A DNA stretch of 35,738 nucleotides from Pseudobdellovibrionaceae bacterium (GTDB lineage Bacteria; Bdellovibrionota; Bdellovibrionia; Bdellovibrionales; Bdellovibrionaceae), in the NCBI GenBank assembly GCA_013359135.1, contig JABWCN010000045.1, positions 1-35,738 of the forward strand, in the 5' to 3' direction. Numbering within the stretch: the first letter of the stretch is position 1; the number at the start of each line of letters is the position of its first letter. Under the pieces are notes generated by a model that was not told where the DNA came from, searched no databases, and saw nothing but the letters and a program-made list of their open reading frames with translations. Of the stretch, positions 23,818-32,392 are shown in pieces. The position numbers and the translations under genes were made by a program.

Positions 23818-25376
23818 AAAGAAACCACTAACTTTTGGCGCAGATTTGTAGCTGCACTACTTAAAACTTCCCATCTTTGCTTTGAAATTTTTTGACTGGA
23901 TTTTACCATCATTGAAAGGCGAGGGTTTTTAAGAAAGAAGTTTTCATGTTTTTTAATGAATTCCCAGTACAATCCATCTACACCATCGCACCAATCCTCT
24001 TTTTTATAGCCCCCCATTTTTCGTAAGTAATTTGATCCACAGATATATGGTTTTGTTGCAAAGACACCTCCATCAGAGAAAAGAGCCATTCCATAAACAT
24101 TTGGTCCCATAACCCAGTCTGAAGAGTCTACAAACATTTCCATAAACCAGCGGTGAGCTTCACTAGGATGTACTTCTAGGAGTAACATTAAGCTTCCTAT
24201 AATCATTAGTCTTTCTATATGATGGGCATAGCCGCGTTTTATTACTCGCCGAAGAGTTTCATCTAAGGGAGGAATCCCAGTATCACCCTTATACCAAAGA
24301 GGACTAAGTTTATTGTTATGATTCCAAAAATTGGTTGTTTCCTGCTTTTGACTGAAATTCTGATATATTCCACGAATAAACTCACGCCAACCGATAACTT
24401 GTCTAATGAATCCTTCCAGTGAAGCCAAAGGAATTTTATTTTTTAATCCAAACGCAAGAGTTTCTTTTACCACCTCATCAGGTGTGAGAAGCCCAGAGTT
24501 TAAAAACGGAGTTAATACAGAATGAAATACAAATTCGGAATGAGGCGGAATGGCATCTTCATAGGGACCGAATTTTTCTAGTCTATCTTTCAAAAATGTA
24601 TGGAACCATTGTCTTGCTGTTTTTCTGTCAGTCGGCAACCAGTAATCTAAAGAGTTTCCTGGGTGAAGTGAAAATTCTTGATCTACTAGTTTTGAGACTT
24701 CTTTAATACCTTTTGTTAATTCTAATTTTGGCAAAGTTGGTGTTTTTATATTTTTAGGAAGAGCCATGCGATTTTCATTATCAAAGCTCCAGGCTCCACC
24801 AACAGGTTTATTTCCTTCGATTAGTATTTCGTGTTTTCTTCGTTGATATTCATAGAAGGTTTTCATAAATGGGCGATGTGTTGACTGTAGATAAACTTGA
24901 AATTCACTACGTGATGTCAAAAACATTGGACTTTGCCAAATTGATAGGGAAATTTTTTTGTTTTTAAAAAAATTAATAATGCGACCTTCAAAAAATTTGT
25001 CTTCTATTTCAAACCCAAATACCGAATTTATTTTAAACTTGTTAATAATTCTTTCAAGAGAGCTCTCATAGTTATTGAATTTTAATTCTTCACTTGCTCC
25101 ATGAAGAGTTTCGTAGTGAACATTGTAGCCATAACTTATTAGCTCATCACGATAAGATCTCATGGCAGCAAAAAAGAAAATGATTTTGTGCTTATGAAAC
25201 TTGAAGTAAGATGCCAGCTCTTTATCTTCTTTCATAAAAAAGATAGAATTTTTAGGGTCAACTTTATATTGTTTAAAAATTTTAGGGTTAAATAATTGAT
25301 TTCCTAAAACCAAAATTAGATTAAAATTCTGAGTATTTTTAAGTTGAGTTTTTTGTTTAATATTAGTATTGTTCAT
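23814..25376 (-). CDS. Cryptochrome/photolyase of the bacterial Fe-S (PhrB-like) family lacking the cluster cysteines
   Basis: 520 residues. An N-terminal Rossmann-like antenna domain (LILVLGNQLF, about 20-29; through ~150) is followed by an all-helical FAD-binding domain (about 240-490). Family motifs include LNSGLLTPDEVV, GFIRQVIGWREFIRG, RGYAHHIERLMIIG, EMFVDSSDWVMGPNVYGMAL and GVFATKPY. Relatives such as Agrobacterium PhrB repair (6-4) photoproducts and hold a 4Fe-4S cluster on four Cys. Here the whole protein has only two Cys, C446 (KPYICGSN) and C463 (EDWCDG), and the CxxC pair is replaced by KKEDWC, so a four-Cys cluster cannot form. The protein starts inside a perfect inverted repeat. 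It could be a DNA repair enzyme or a blue-light receptor; sequence alone does not settle which. Confidence 0.9.
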   Translation of the reverse strand: MNNTNIKQKTQLKNTQNFNLILVLGNQLFNPKIFKQYKVDPKNSIFFMKEDKELASYFKFHKHKIIFFFAAMRSYRDELISYGYNVHYETLHGASEELKFNNYESSLERIINKFKINSVFGFEIEDKFFEGRIINFFKNKKISLSIWQSPMFLTSRSEFQVYLQSTHRPFMKTFYEYQRRKHEILIEGNKPVGGAWSFDNENRMALPKNIKTPTLPKLELTKGIKEVSKLVDQEFSLHPGNSLDYWLPTDRKTARQWFHTFLKDRLEKFGPYEDAIPPHSEFVFHSVLTPFLNSGLLTPDEVVKETLAFGLKNKIPLASLEGFIRQVIGWREFIRGIYQNFSQKQETTNFWNHNNKLSPLWYKGDTGIPPLDETLRRVIKRGYAHHIERLMIIGSLMLLLEVHPSEAHRWFMEMFVDSSDWVMGPNVYGMALFSDGGVFATKPYICGSNYLRKMGGYKKEDWCDGVDGLYWEFIKKHENFFLKNPRLSMMVKSSQKISKQRWEVLSSAATNLRQKLVVSL

Positions 25377-25396
25377 ACAACTATGAACAATACTAA
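25363..25396. promoter_or_regulatory. Perfect 14-bp inverted repeat covering the photolyase start codon
   Basis: TTAGTATTGTTCAT (25363-25376) and ATGAACAATACTAA (25383-25396) are exact reverse complements around a 6-base spacer. The left arm holds the photolyase ATG and its first codons, so the leader carries an inverted copy of the gene start. In mRNA the AUG would be buried in a 14-bp stem with no clear ribosome-binding site in the loop. It could be a repressor operator or a translation switch. Confidence 0.65.
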
Positions 25397-25448
25397 ATTA
25401 TAGTAAAATTTGATAGATTATTCAGTAAACTATGTTAGTTGTCATTTT

Positions 25449-25466
25449 TTCTTAAGGTCTTAAGAA
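25449..25466. promoter_or_regulatory. 8+2+8 inverted repeat upstream of the photolyase operon
   Basis: TTCTTAAG and CTTAAGAA are separated by two bases, about 75 bases upstream of the photolyase start. This is the typical size and symmetry of a dimeric operator. Nothing else identifies the regulator. Confidence 0.3.
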
Positions 25467-25759
25467 GAGATAAAGATAATTCATGAATATTATTCTACTT
25501 AGTAGAGACCAGATCTAAGTGTTGAATTATCCTTTTAGACAATTTAATGCAAGTTGCAATGTAATCTTTGCGACTACAAAAACATAAGAATTGGCAGTTT
25601 AGCTTCTAGTCAAGAGTTCAAGCCATACAGACCAATATCATAACATTTTGTTAAGAAACATTCGCGAGTTTTATTCTCATATTTATGAGTCTTAAATGTT
25701 AATTTTTCTTATTTAATCTCCAAAGTGAAGTTTAATTTTAATTAGGAATAATAAATGAC

Positions 25760-25787
25760 TTAAGGAGTATCATTATTCGGTCGAAAT
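25760..25787 (+). promoter_or_regulatory. Weak sigma28-like promoter before the chemoreceptor
   Basis: TTAA at 25760-25763 and GTCGAAAT at 25780-25787, 16 bases apart, resemble the flagellar sigma factor consensus (TAAA-N15-GCCGATAA) with several mismatches. Chemoreceptor genes are often driven by this factor, which is why I note it. AAGGA (25801-25805) lies six bases before the ATG and is a good ribosome-binding site. Confidence 0.2.
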
Positions 25788-25811
25788 AGATTTAAGGATA
25801 AAGGATTTAAA

Positions 25812-27818
25812 ATGAAAATGACATTAAAGCAAAAAATGATAGGGCTCACAGCTTTTAGCTCTTTGGGGCTATTAATAATTGGTTTACTTGGAGTCAACAC
25901 TTCAAATCACCTTCTTGTTGATTTAGATGACGTGATTTTTAAGTCAATCCCAATAATAAGAAATCTAACTCTCATCGATATGGTTCACGAGGGGGTAAGA
26001 GGAGCTACATTAGAAAGCTATAAAGGACATTTACTAAAGGATTCTGTTTCTATAAATAGTTCAGCTAAAATTTTGGCCCAACTTAAAGAGACTATTGAGA
26101 AAGATTTTAAGGATATTGAAGATAAACTTGACAATGAAAACGACAAAAAAAACTTTAAACATGCAAAAATTTTAATGATGGAATATATTGTCACTTCTGA
26201 AGAGTTTAATATTTTATGTAGAAGTGAAAAAACAGAAGATTTAGCAAAAGTTTGGAAAAAATTTGATTTGCAATTTGAAAAACTTGAAAAAGTTTTGGGC
26301 GATTTGGGTGATTCTACAGAGAAAAAAATTCAAGCTAATTTTTTGGCAAAAATTGAAAGTGGAAAAACAGCAAGCCAGCGTAATATTTTTTTTGGTATAT
26401 TTTTCATTTTATTTTCTTTTGGGATGTCCCTTATTTCAGTTACTAAAATTTCCAATATATTCAATAATATAACAAGTGAGGTTGGTAGTGCTTCAAGTAA
26501 TGTAGGTATACAGCTTAACGTAGTTTCTACAAGTACTCAAGATGTAGTAAGCTCTGTTCAAACACAAGCATATGCCCTTGAACAGACAAGTACTGTGGTT
26601 GAGGAAATTTCTACTATGGTTGCAAAGACTTCCGAAAGAGTTGAAAATGTTGAAAAAACCACAATTGAGTCAAAAGTATTGGCAAATGAGGGGCGAAAAG
26701 TTTTAGAAAAGCTAGTCGAATCGATTAAATTTTTGAAAGATTCAAATGATAATTCAGCACGAGAACTCTACGACAGTAATGAAAAAATAAGTTCTATTGT
26801 AAATATCATAAAGAATGTAGCGGAAAAAACTAGGGTGATTAATGAAATTGTATTTCAAACAAAACTACTTTCATTCAATGCTTCGGTAGAAGCTGCTCGA
26901 GCTGGAGAAAACGGCAAAGGCTTTGCTGTTGTAGCAGAAGAAGTCGGCAATTTAGCACAAATGTCAGGAAGTGCGGCTCAAGAAATTAACTTATTGCTTG
27001 ATTCCTGTATAACTCAAGTTAGTTCAACAGTGAATGAAAGCAAAAGTAGAGTAGAAAAAATGATTCACTCATCAACGCTTTTGTTAGATACAAGTATTAA
27101 AACAGCAGAAGAAAGTAAGTCTTCACTTGAAAAAATATTTTATATGTCAGATTCAGTTTCTAAAATGATTCAAGATATTACTACGAGTAGTAAAGAGTCA
27201 GCTAACGGAGTTACTGAAATTACAAAGTCAATACATCAGATAGATTCAACAAGTAAAATTACCTTGAAAGCTGTTGATGAAACAAAAAAATCAATAAATT
27301 TATTAAACAAAGAGGTTGATTTGTTAAGAACTATTGCATCTGAATTAAATCTTACAGTTCAGGCTAAACCTTGGATAAATCTATTTCAATGGCAAGATAA
27401 TTACTATCTTCATGTGGACTCAATGGATGATGAGCATATAGTTCTTGTTGAAAAGATAAACTCCTTGGCTGAAAATCTTGGTAATAATAATTTCGACAAA
27501 ATACTACATTCTTTTACGGAGTTAGCAAGCTATACGGCCATTCACTTTGAAAACGAAGAAAAATACATGCGTTCTATTAGATACCCCGATTTAGAAATTC
27601 ATCACAACATACATGCAAAACTATTGAAGCAGGTCGGAGAATATGCTGAAAAGTTAAAATCCAAGCAACTTGATAGTTCTGAGCTTATGACTTTTCTTAA
27701 TGATTGGTTGTTAAAGCATATTCTTGGTGTTGATATGAAATATGCAAGATACAGTCGAGGAGAAAGAGATTCAAGTGTGATTTCACTCAAGTCAAAAGCT
27801 CCTCCTGTGAGTGCATAA
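25812..27818 (+). CDS. Methyl-accepting chemotaxis protein with C-terminal bacteriohemerythrin
   Basis: 668 residues. TM1 is at about 10-29, a helical periplasmic sensor domain (four-helix-bundle type) at about 30-187, and TM2 at about 190-212. There is no obvious HAMP. A cytoplasmic signalling hairpin follows, whose tip (about 343-375) reads [19 protein letters not shown], where CheA/CheW dock. The last ~125 residues are a hemerythrin domain with all seven di-iron ligands at canonical spacing: H542, H578, E582, H597, H601, H636 and D641. This layout is known from DcrH-like receptors that bind O2 at a non-haem di-iron site, so it probably steers cells in response to oxygen or redox state. It stands alone, with no che genes nearby. 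The C-terminal tail after ~648 is short and polar. Confidence 0.95.
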   Translation: MKMTLKQKMIGLTAFSSLGLLIIGLLGVNTSNHLLVDLDDVIFKSIPIIRNLTLIDMVHEGVRGATLESYKGHLLKDSVSINSSAKILAQLKETIEKDFKDIEDKLDNENDKKNFKHAKILMMEYIVTSEEFNILCRSEKTEDLAKVWKKFDLQFEKLEKVLGDLGDSTEKKIQANFLAKIESGKTASQRNIFFGIFFILFSFGMSLISVTKISNIFNNITSEVGSASSNVGIQLNVVSTSTQDVVSSVQTQAYALEQTSTVVEEISTMVAKTSERVENVEKTTIESKVLANEGRKVLEKLVESIKFLKDSNDNSARELYDSNEKISSIVNIIKNVAEKTRVINEIVFQTKLLSFNASVEAARAGENGKGFAVVAEEVGNLAQMSGSAAQEINLLLDSCITQVSSTVNESKSRVEKMIHSSTLLLDTSIKTAEESKSSLEKIFYMSDSVSKMIQDITTSSKESANGVTEITKSIHQIDSTSKITLKAVDETKKSINLLNKEVDLLRTIASELNLTVQAKPWINLFQWQDNYYLHVDSMDDEHIVLVEKINSLAENLGNNNFDKILHSFTELASYTAIHFENEEKYMRSIRYPDLEIHHNIHAKLLKQVGEYAEKLKSKQLDSSELMTFLNDWLLKHILGVDMKYARYSRGERDSSVISLKSKAPPVSA

Positions 27819-27862
27819 AAAAGTATAAAGTTATAATGAAAGAAAAAGATTTATATCTAAAT

Positions 27863-29635
27863 TTATTGCTGAGACCAGGAGTCTTTAATAGTTTCAAATC
27901 TAATGTCGATTCCATTAGCTGCTGAAGGGCCATAGGAGCGAAAATTCGAAAAAATAAGATAAGAGTTGCTTACTGCATTTCTATAATCCTTCCATGAGAC
28001 TGGTCCAACCAATTTTTTATAAGCAGAAAGTGCGATCCAGTCTATTTCTGCGTGACTTTGATTATAAAGGCGCGAATATTCTTCCGGTTTTATGCCACTA
28101 ATTAACTTTTCATAGGTCTTAGTCATAGGTGTGGTTGCATCCATAGAAATGCCACCATTTATTGAGGTGAAATTTTTATCTATGTTAACAAGATGCCACT
28201 CATAAATGTAATGAGAAAGTTCGTGAATCAAGACAAATTTGATAAGAAGTTTTTTTTCATTATCACTATGAATTTGATCGTAAATTTCATCTAAGATTTC
28301 TTTTGAAAATAAGATGTATCCATGTTCATTTGGTCCATCTGAAAAACTTTTATTCAAAATAATTTTAATGGTTTTTTGTTTAGAGAGGAAAAAAGGAAAT
28401 AAAACATTACCAAATATTTTTCTTTGAAATTCATTGCTAAAGTTTTGAATCCAAAAGTACTTTTTCGGTAATTTTACTTCATTTTTCGAAATTTCGAAAG
28501 GTTGTTTTCGACCCATTACCTCAAGAGGATTACCATTTTTTACAGCCAATAAGAGCTTGTCTAGAGCTTTCTTTCCTGAAGCTTTGCTAAACACTTTATA
28601 GCTCCCTGATACTCGTCTGTCGTAATCCTTGAACCAGGGTAGAATACAGCCACTAAGTGTGACATTGAAAATGCCTTTTGAATCAAAACATTTATAAAGA
28701 CTTCTCAGATCTTGAGCATAGTTAAATTGTTCAACTGTTTTTTTTCCTTGGAAAAGTTCACAAGGTGTATTTGCATTACAGAGATTATTAGTATTTTCGC
28801 TGTCAGGTGAAGTATTATGAATAGCAAAAAGCTCCCAAATTTTTTGTTCATTGTTATAACTAATAAGAGGTCCACCAGACGAGCCATGCTGACTATTGCA
28901 GGTATGGCGAAAGGATCTTGGATAAATAAAATTTGCTTCCATCAAGTTGACTTGATCACCAAGCTTGCAGGATGAGACTCTGCCAACTCGTGTTTCAATT
29001 GCATTAGCATTGTCATTGATTGTTGGAAAGCTTGGAAGGTAAAAAATTTTTCCAGACAAATCAGGTGTTAAATCAATATTTGATATCTTTATGGGCTCTA
29101 ATCCTAAAGATTTTATCTCAGTATCTATTTTTTCTAGCTCTAAGATAGCGATATCGGTTAAATACATTGTTAAATAGATTATTTTAGAAACTTTTAGTCT
29201 AGTTTTTTTTTGTGCTAAATCTAAATCATTAAACTCTACAAAATAATTTTGATCTGGAGTTATATTAGTCCGAGCTGTCTGAGGGTAAAATGGTAAGCCA
29301 AAGCAGTGACCGTTGGTTACTCCATAAATTGGAGCTCTATCTTTTGGCTCAATTCTGACCTGTGCTAAAAATACGGTGCATCCGATCGGGAAAAGTTTGC
29401 CAATAGATTTAAACTCATTAGGAACAGAAAGTTTCTTGTCAGTTATTTCCGGCCAGCTACTGGATAATTCTGGATCAAAATTTGAATAAGCAGATTGTTT
29501 TTTTGCGAAATATTCTTCAACTGAAAAGTAGTTTTTATTATTTATTGTCACGATTGCCTTAGCGAAAGGTAGATCAACTATGAAAGTATAAAGAATTCCA
29601 ACAATTACCTGTAGTACCATCCTGAGAATTGTCAT
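27863..29635 (-). CDS. Secreted dual protease: trypsin-like domain plus HExxH metallopeptidase-like domain
   Basis: 590 residues with a signal peptide (about 1-27; M6 is an alternative start). The N-terminal part is a chymotrypsin-fold serine protease: H110 in VTNGHCFG, D161 in LTDIAILEL and S253 in GSSGGPL (usual GDSGGPL, with Asp replaced by Ser252). Several Cys probably form disulfides (C111, C223, C246). The C-terminal part (about 390-590) holds HELSH at 471-475 (zinc ligands H471/H475, base E472) and HAEIDWIA at 528-535, whose E530 could be the third ligand, as in gluzincins. I know no named family with both. It faces the chemoreceptor gene convergently, 44 bases away. It is probably exported to periplasm or medium; substrate unknown. 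Confidence 0.8.
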   Translation of the reverse strand: MTILRMVLQVIVGILYTFIVDLPFAKAIVTINNKNYFSVEEYFAKKQSAYSNFDPELSSSWPEITDKKLSVPNEFKSIGKLFPIGCTVFLAQVRIEPKDRAPIYGVTNGHCFGLPFYPQTARTNITPDQNYFVEFNDLDLAQKKTRLKVSKIIYLTMYLTDIAILELEKIDTEIKSLGLEPIKISNIDLTPDLSGKIFYLPSFPTINDNANAIETRVGRVSSCKLGDQVNLMEANFIYPRSFRHTCNSQHGSSGGPLISYNNEQKIWELFAIHNTSPDSENTNNLCNANTPCELFQGKKTVEQFNYAQDLRSLYKCFDSKGIFNVTLSGCILPWFKDYDRRVSGSYKVFSKASGKKALDKLLLAVKNGNPLEVMGRKQPFEISKNEVKLPKKYFWIQNFSNEFQRKIFGNVLFPFFLSKQKTIKIILNKSFSDGPNEHGYILFSKEILDEIYDQIHSDNEKKLLIKFVLIHELSHYIYEWHLVNIDKNFTSINGGISMDATTPMTKTYEKLISGIKPEEYSRLYNQSHAEIDWIALSAYKKLVGPVSWKDYRNAVSNSYLIFSNFRSYGPSAANGIDIRFETIKDSWSQQ

Positions 29636-30052
29636 CGCTTTTTATCCTTTCTTAATCGTTCATATTTTTTTATTACAAGAATTATGCCCTTATTATGTCG
29701 TTGAACTTACCAAGGGGCTTCTTAAAATTACAATTATTGTTATCTAATCAAGAGTTAGTAGACATATCAAATTAAGACAGAAAGTTGGACTGATACAAAT
29801 TAGATTGATTTTTTTATGAATCAAATAATTTGTTAGTAGTTGTAAGTTGTAATACTGAAATTTTAGTTGATAGCTCAGGTCTTGTCAGGCCTTGATTGTG
29901 GCGTTCTTTTATTCCAAAGCGCTTTGAATTTTTTATAAAAATAAGTAAATTTCTTTTTATATTAAAGAATTCATTGAATAGTTGCCGTTAAATGCTTATA
30001 AATCGGAGAAATATTTTTTAGAATAATAAATAGCTTATTGAAAGGTAATTTT
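29636..30052. other. 417-base intergenic region, possible small RNA
   Basis: No ORF with coding character. At 29915-29926 there is a 12-bp palindrome CAAAGCGCTTTG, followed by AATTTTTTAT, which resembles a plus-strand terminator. No plus-strand gene precedes it, so it could end an unannotated small RNA starting somewhere after 29700. The segment at about 29875-29910 is less AT-rich than its surroundings. The promoter of the dual protease (minus) must lie near 29640-29720. Confidence 0.3.
29915..29935 (+). terminator. Terminator-like palindrome plus T-run
   Basis: CAAAGCGCTTTG followed by AATTTTTTA. The stem is short (4-5 bp once a loop is allowed), so termination would be weak. Its orientation fits transcription on the plus strand across 29700-29930. 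Confidence 0.3.
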
Positions 30053-30496
30053 ATGAAAAGTATATTTAATCTTACATTTTTCTTAATTTTTTTCCCCTTT
30101 TTTTCCTTCTCTAAAGTAATTACTATTAAAACAAATTGTGTTATTGTTCACAATGAGCCTGCTCGATTTGCATCGATGCTTAAGCTGAATAATTCAGAAG
30201 TCATAACAGGAAGAGCATTAGCAACTCTTGCTGGAGAACTAGATCCAATGGTTCTTGGTGATGGTGGTTTAATCGCTGTTGATCTTGGGGATAAACGACT
30301 TTTGGTTTATGAAACTAATGAGTCTGCTGAGGTAGCGATGAAAGTAAACTCACTTTTGGGAAAAAAATTCTCTTATATAGAATTAAACAAATCATGTTTA
30401 GCTCCAGTAACAAATAAACTTCAAATCAAAACTATGAGTGATCTTTCAACAAGACATATGCAAGCATACGGTCCTTATATTACTGTAAAAATTTAA
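30053..30496 (+). CDS. Small secreted protein of unknown function
   Basis: About 147 residues from the ATG at 30053, which has GAAAGG upstream (30039-30044). A TTG at 30038 would put that site inside the gene, so I reject it. The signal peptide is very hydrophobic (FFLIFFPFFSFS) with cleavage near residue 20. The mature part has two cysteines (in KTNCVIV and NKSCLAP) that could form one disulfide, and motifs such as GDGGLIAVDLGDKRLLVYET. I recognise no family. It appears monocistronic; the next plus-strand gene starts 180 bases on. Confidence 0.6.
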   Translation: MKSIFNLTFFLIFFPFFSFSKVITIKTNCVIVHNEPARFASMLKLNNSEVITGRALATLAGELDPMVLGDGGLIAVDLGDKRLLVYETNESAEVAMKVNSLLGKKFSYIELNKSCLAPVTNKLQIKTMSDLSTRHMQAYGPYITVKI

Positions 30497-30581
30497 TTTT
30501 AAGTAATGTAAATATAGATGCTATAGGCCTTAGAGACCTTTGTTAGCGCAAACTTTGTCACTAGTATATAGTACAGATACC

Positions 30582-30597
30582 TTAATTTATAAATTAA
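30582..30597. promoter_or_regulatory. Perfect 16-bp AT palindrome
   Basis: TTAATTTATAAATTAA reads the same on both strands. It lies 83 bases past the small secreted protein's stop and 82 bases before the broken gene. It contains only A and T, so it may be chance, an AT-hook site, or part of a promoter. Confidence 0.25.
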
Positions 30598-30679
30598 AGG
30601 GACATCTAATTATATTAAATGGCTTTTATAATTTTATTATCAATTTGAGACAGGAATGCCGGTTGCATAGACTAAGTGT

Positions 30680-31266
30680 ATGCAATTCCGAATGTCATTT
30701 CTATTACTAATACTATTTTTTATAACAACTCATGCTGCTCGCAATACACCAAGCGGGAAGTTCAAGAGTTACTTCGGTACGAAAAAGCTAATTTTCTGTC
30801 TGAATCGTCGCCGATCAGAATTGTTAATGTTATCAGTGGTACACCCCTGGTAAGTGAACAAGATCCCACTGGTGGTTTTGGTGATATAGCTTCTAATTTA
30901 TTTGCTGCCCGCGAATTGAAAAAAAGAAATCCAAAACTAGAAATCAATTTTATTATTACGACTCAAAACCTTTCCGATGATGACATAAAATATGGGGTTA
31001 GACGAACCGATGACATAATGAAAATTCTAGTCCCATCATTAGATATTCATATGTACGATAAACCTCAACAGATTGAAGGGATTAATTTCATACTTCTTCC
31101 ACAGGACGCGGAGGCTATGTCATATAAAGAATACCTGAACCAACACAAGTCTTTTGGACGTACAATTATTCCTTCAGATTTGTCGATTCAATTCTCGGCT
31201 AATGAATTTTCAAAAGTGGCTGTGCTGAATTCGAACAGTAAAGTTGCTTTCAGTCAACAGCACTAG
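30680..31266 (+). pseudogene. Frameshifted secreted-protein gene, 5' part
   Basis: Two frames make sense in turn. From ATG 30680 the reading is a good signal peptide (MQFRMSFLLLILFFITTHA|A), but that frame soon turns basic and stops at 30851. The frame one base back is open from 30676 to 31266. It reads as normal protein only after about 30760 (RIVNVISGTPLVSEQDPTGG; FGDIASNLFAARELKKRNPK). So one base seems lost between about 30737 and 30775. The second shift, back to the first frame, falls at 31229-31264 and joins it to the segment at 31229-32173. GFGDIASNLFAARELK has a glycosyltransferase-like look, but I assign no family. Sequencing error is possible, though two shifts so close together favour real decay. 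Confidence 0.6.
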
Positions 31267-32173
31267 TGCTTATCTAGGATTAAATATTCCACCCAATGTG
31301 AAACTGATAACGTTTCCACCCATTGCTGATAAATTAATGGATGCCTTTATCTCTGAATCTCACCTTTCTCCTATGTTAACGGGGGATTTGTCGGTGTCGA
31401 CTGCCATTAGTTCTGTACGCCCACGCAAGAGTTTCTTCTATGAAATCTTGCCATGGAAGCAAGAATTCGCTAAAGCTCTTCGCCACAAATTGATTGAAAT
31501 TTCGGGGGAAGAGCACAGTGTGGCCCGCATTTTTGTGACTCCCACAACTAAAGCTGAGAGCCTCTTAACTAATTTGGAAGACGATGCATTTAACACGAAC
31601 TTAGCCAAGAAATTACGAGAAAACCGTCATCGTATGGATGTACTTTCGCAACTGCCCATACTGTATGAGTTCTCGCGTGTTTTTAAGTATGAACTGCAGA
31701 CGTTCAATGCCGAAGAAGAAATCCAGAAAATTGGTGAAGTGTTTTTGTCCGCACAATCTATCGAAGATGTCCCTCGTGTGGCACGAGAAAATCTGATGAA
31801 TACGACCGACCCGTTCAATCAAGTCCTAGCAGGTTTAATTTTGCTAAAATCTAGACCGGGAATGAATCTAATGGAAATGCAAATGATGGGAAAAGCACTT
31901 TCCAAGCTGAAAGATTGGCAATTAGCGCGCACTTTATTCTTTTTTGAAATTACGCTCGGTCGCACATCCGTGCAGAGCTTGATGAGCTTTCTTGTTTCGC
32001 ACCCTGATCCTAAAATTCGTTCAAGTGGTTTGACTATTTTTGAAGATATAGATTACCGTAAGGACTACAATGAACTCAATCCGCATAAATTTTTAGATCG
32101 TATTCTTGCCGTTCATGCCAAGGCTCATAGAAATGGCTTCAAACCAACCATGTGTTTACACTTTTACTTATAG
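31229..32173 (+). pseudogene. Frameshifted secreted-protein gene, 3' part
   Basis: This frame opens after a TGA at 31226-31228. The only early start is a TTG at 31244 with no ribosome-binding site, inside the previous frame. It continues naturally from the 5' part (...KVAFS then TSAYLGLNIPPNVKLITFPP). The product (about 310 residues) is mostly helical, with PWKQEFAKALRHKLIEISGE, a run of helix pairs near 150-260 and HPDPKIRSSGLTIFEDIDY near the end. It stops after KPTMCLHFYL. G+C is clearly above that of the genes to the left (53% in one 60-base line, 37% in another), suggesting acquired DNA. No family is recognised. It is probably the C-terminal two thirds of one broken gene rather than an independent gene. 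Confidence 0.6.
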
Positions 32174-32392
32174 TAACTGCATCTATGGCCCCTCTCTATC
32201 AAGGGAGAGATGGATGGACTTCGTTAAAAGGGCAGTCAATAAATCAAAGAATTTCAAACTTTAGCTGACATATCAGTCTAATCATCAAAATCAAATCAAT
32301 CAAAAACTGGATAAACAGAGAATAAAATTGAGGAAAAGGAAAAAATAAATTTGGGCTTTGATTCGATACATTTGCAATAAATCAGTGTTATA

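Larger units (their letters stand above)
25377..25811. other. 435-base divergent intergenic region (photolyase / chemoreceptor)
   Basis: No gene is visible. It holds the promoters of the photolyase operon (minus) and the chemoreceptor (plus), and several symmetric elements: the start-codon inverted repeat, an 8+2+8 repeat TTCTTAAG-gt-CTTAAGAA at 25449-25466, and CTCATA-tt-TATGAG at 25676-25689. The middle part (about 25500-25650) has no recognised feature. Confidence 0.5.

Noticed and set aside
30676-31266. Reading 30676-31266 as an intact independent gene
   Set aside because: Its first ~30 residues have no plausible N-terminus, while the overlapping frame from 30680 gives a textbook signal peptide. 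The downstream ORF also has no start signals of its own.
31613-31822. Two overlapping minus-strand ORFs inside the broken gene
   Set aside because: They are short antisense frames with no start signal, opposite a clearly coding plus-strand frame.
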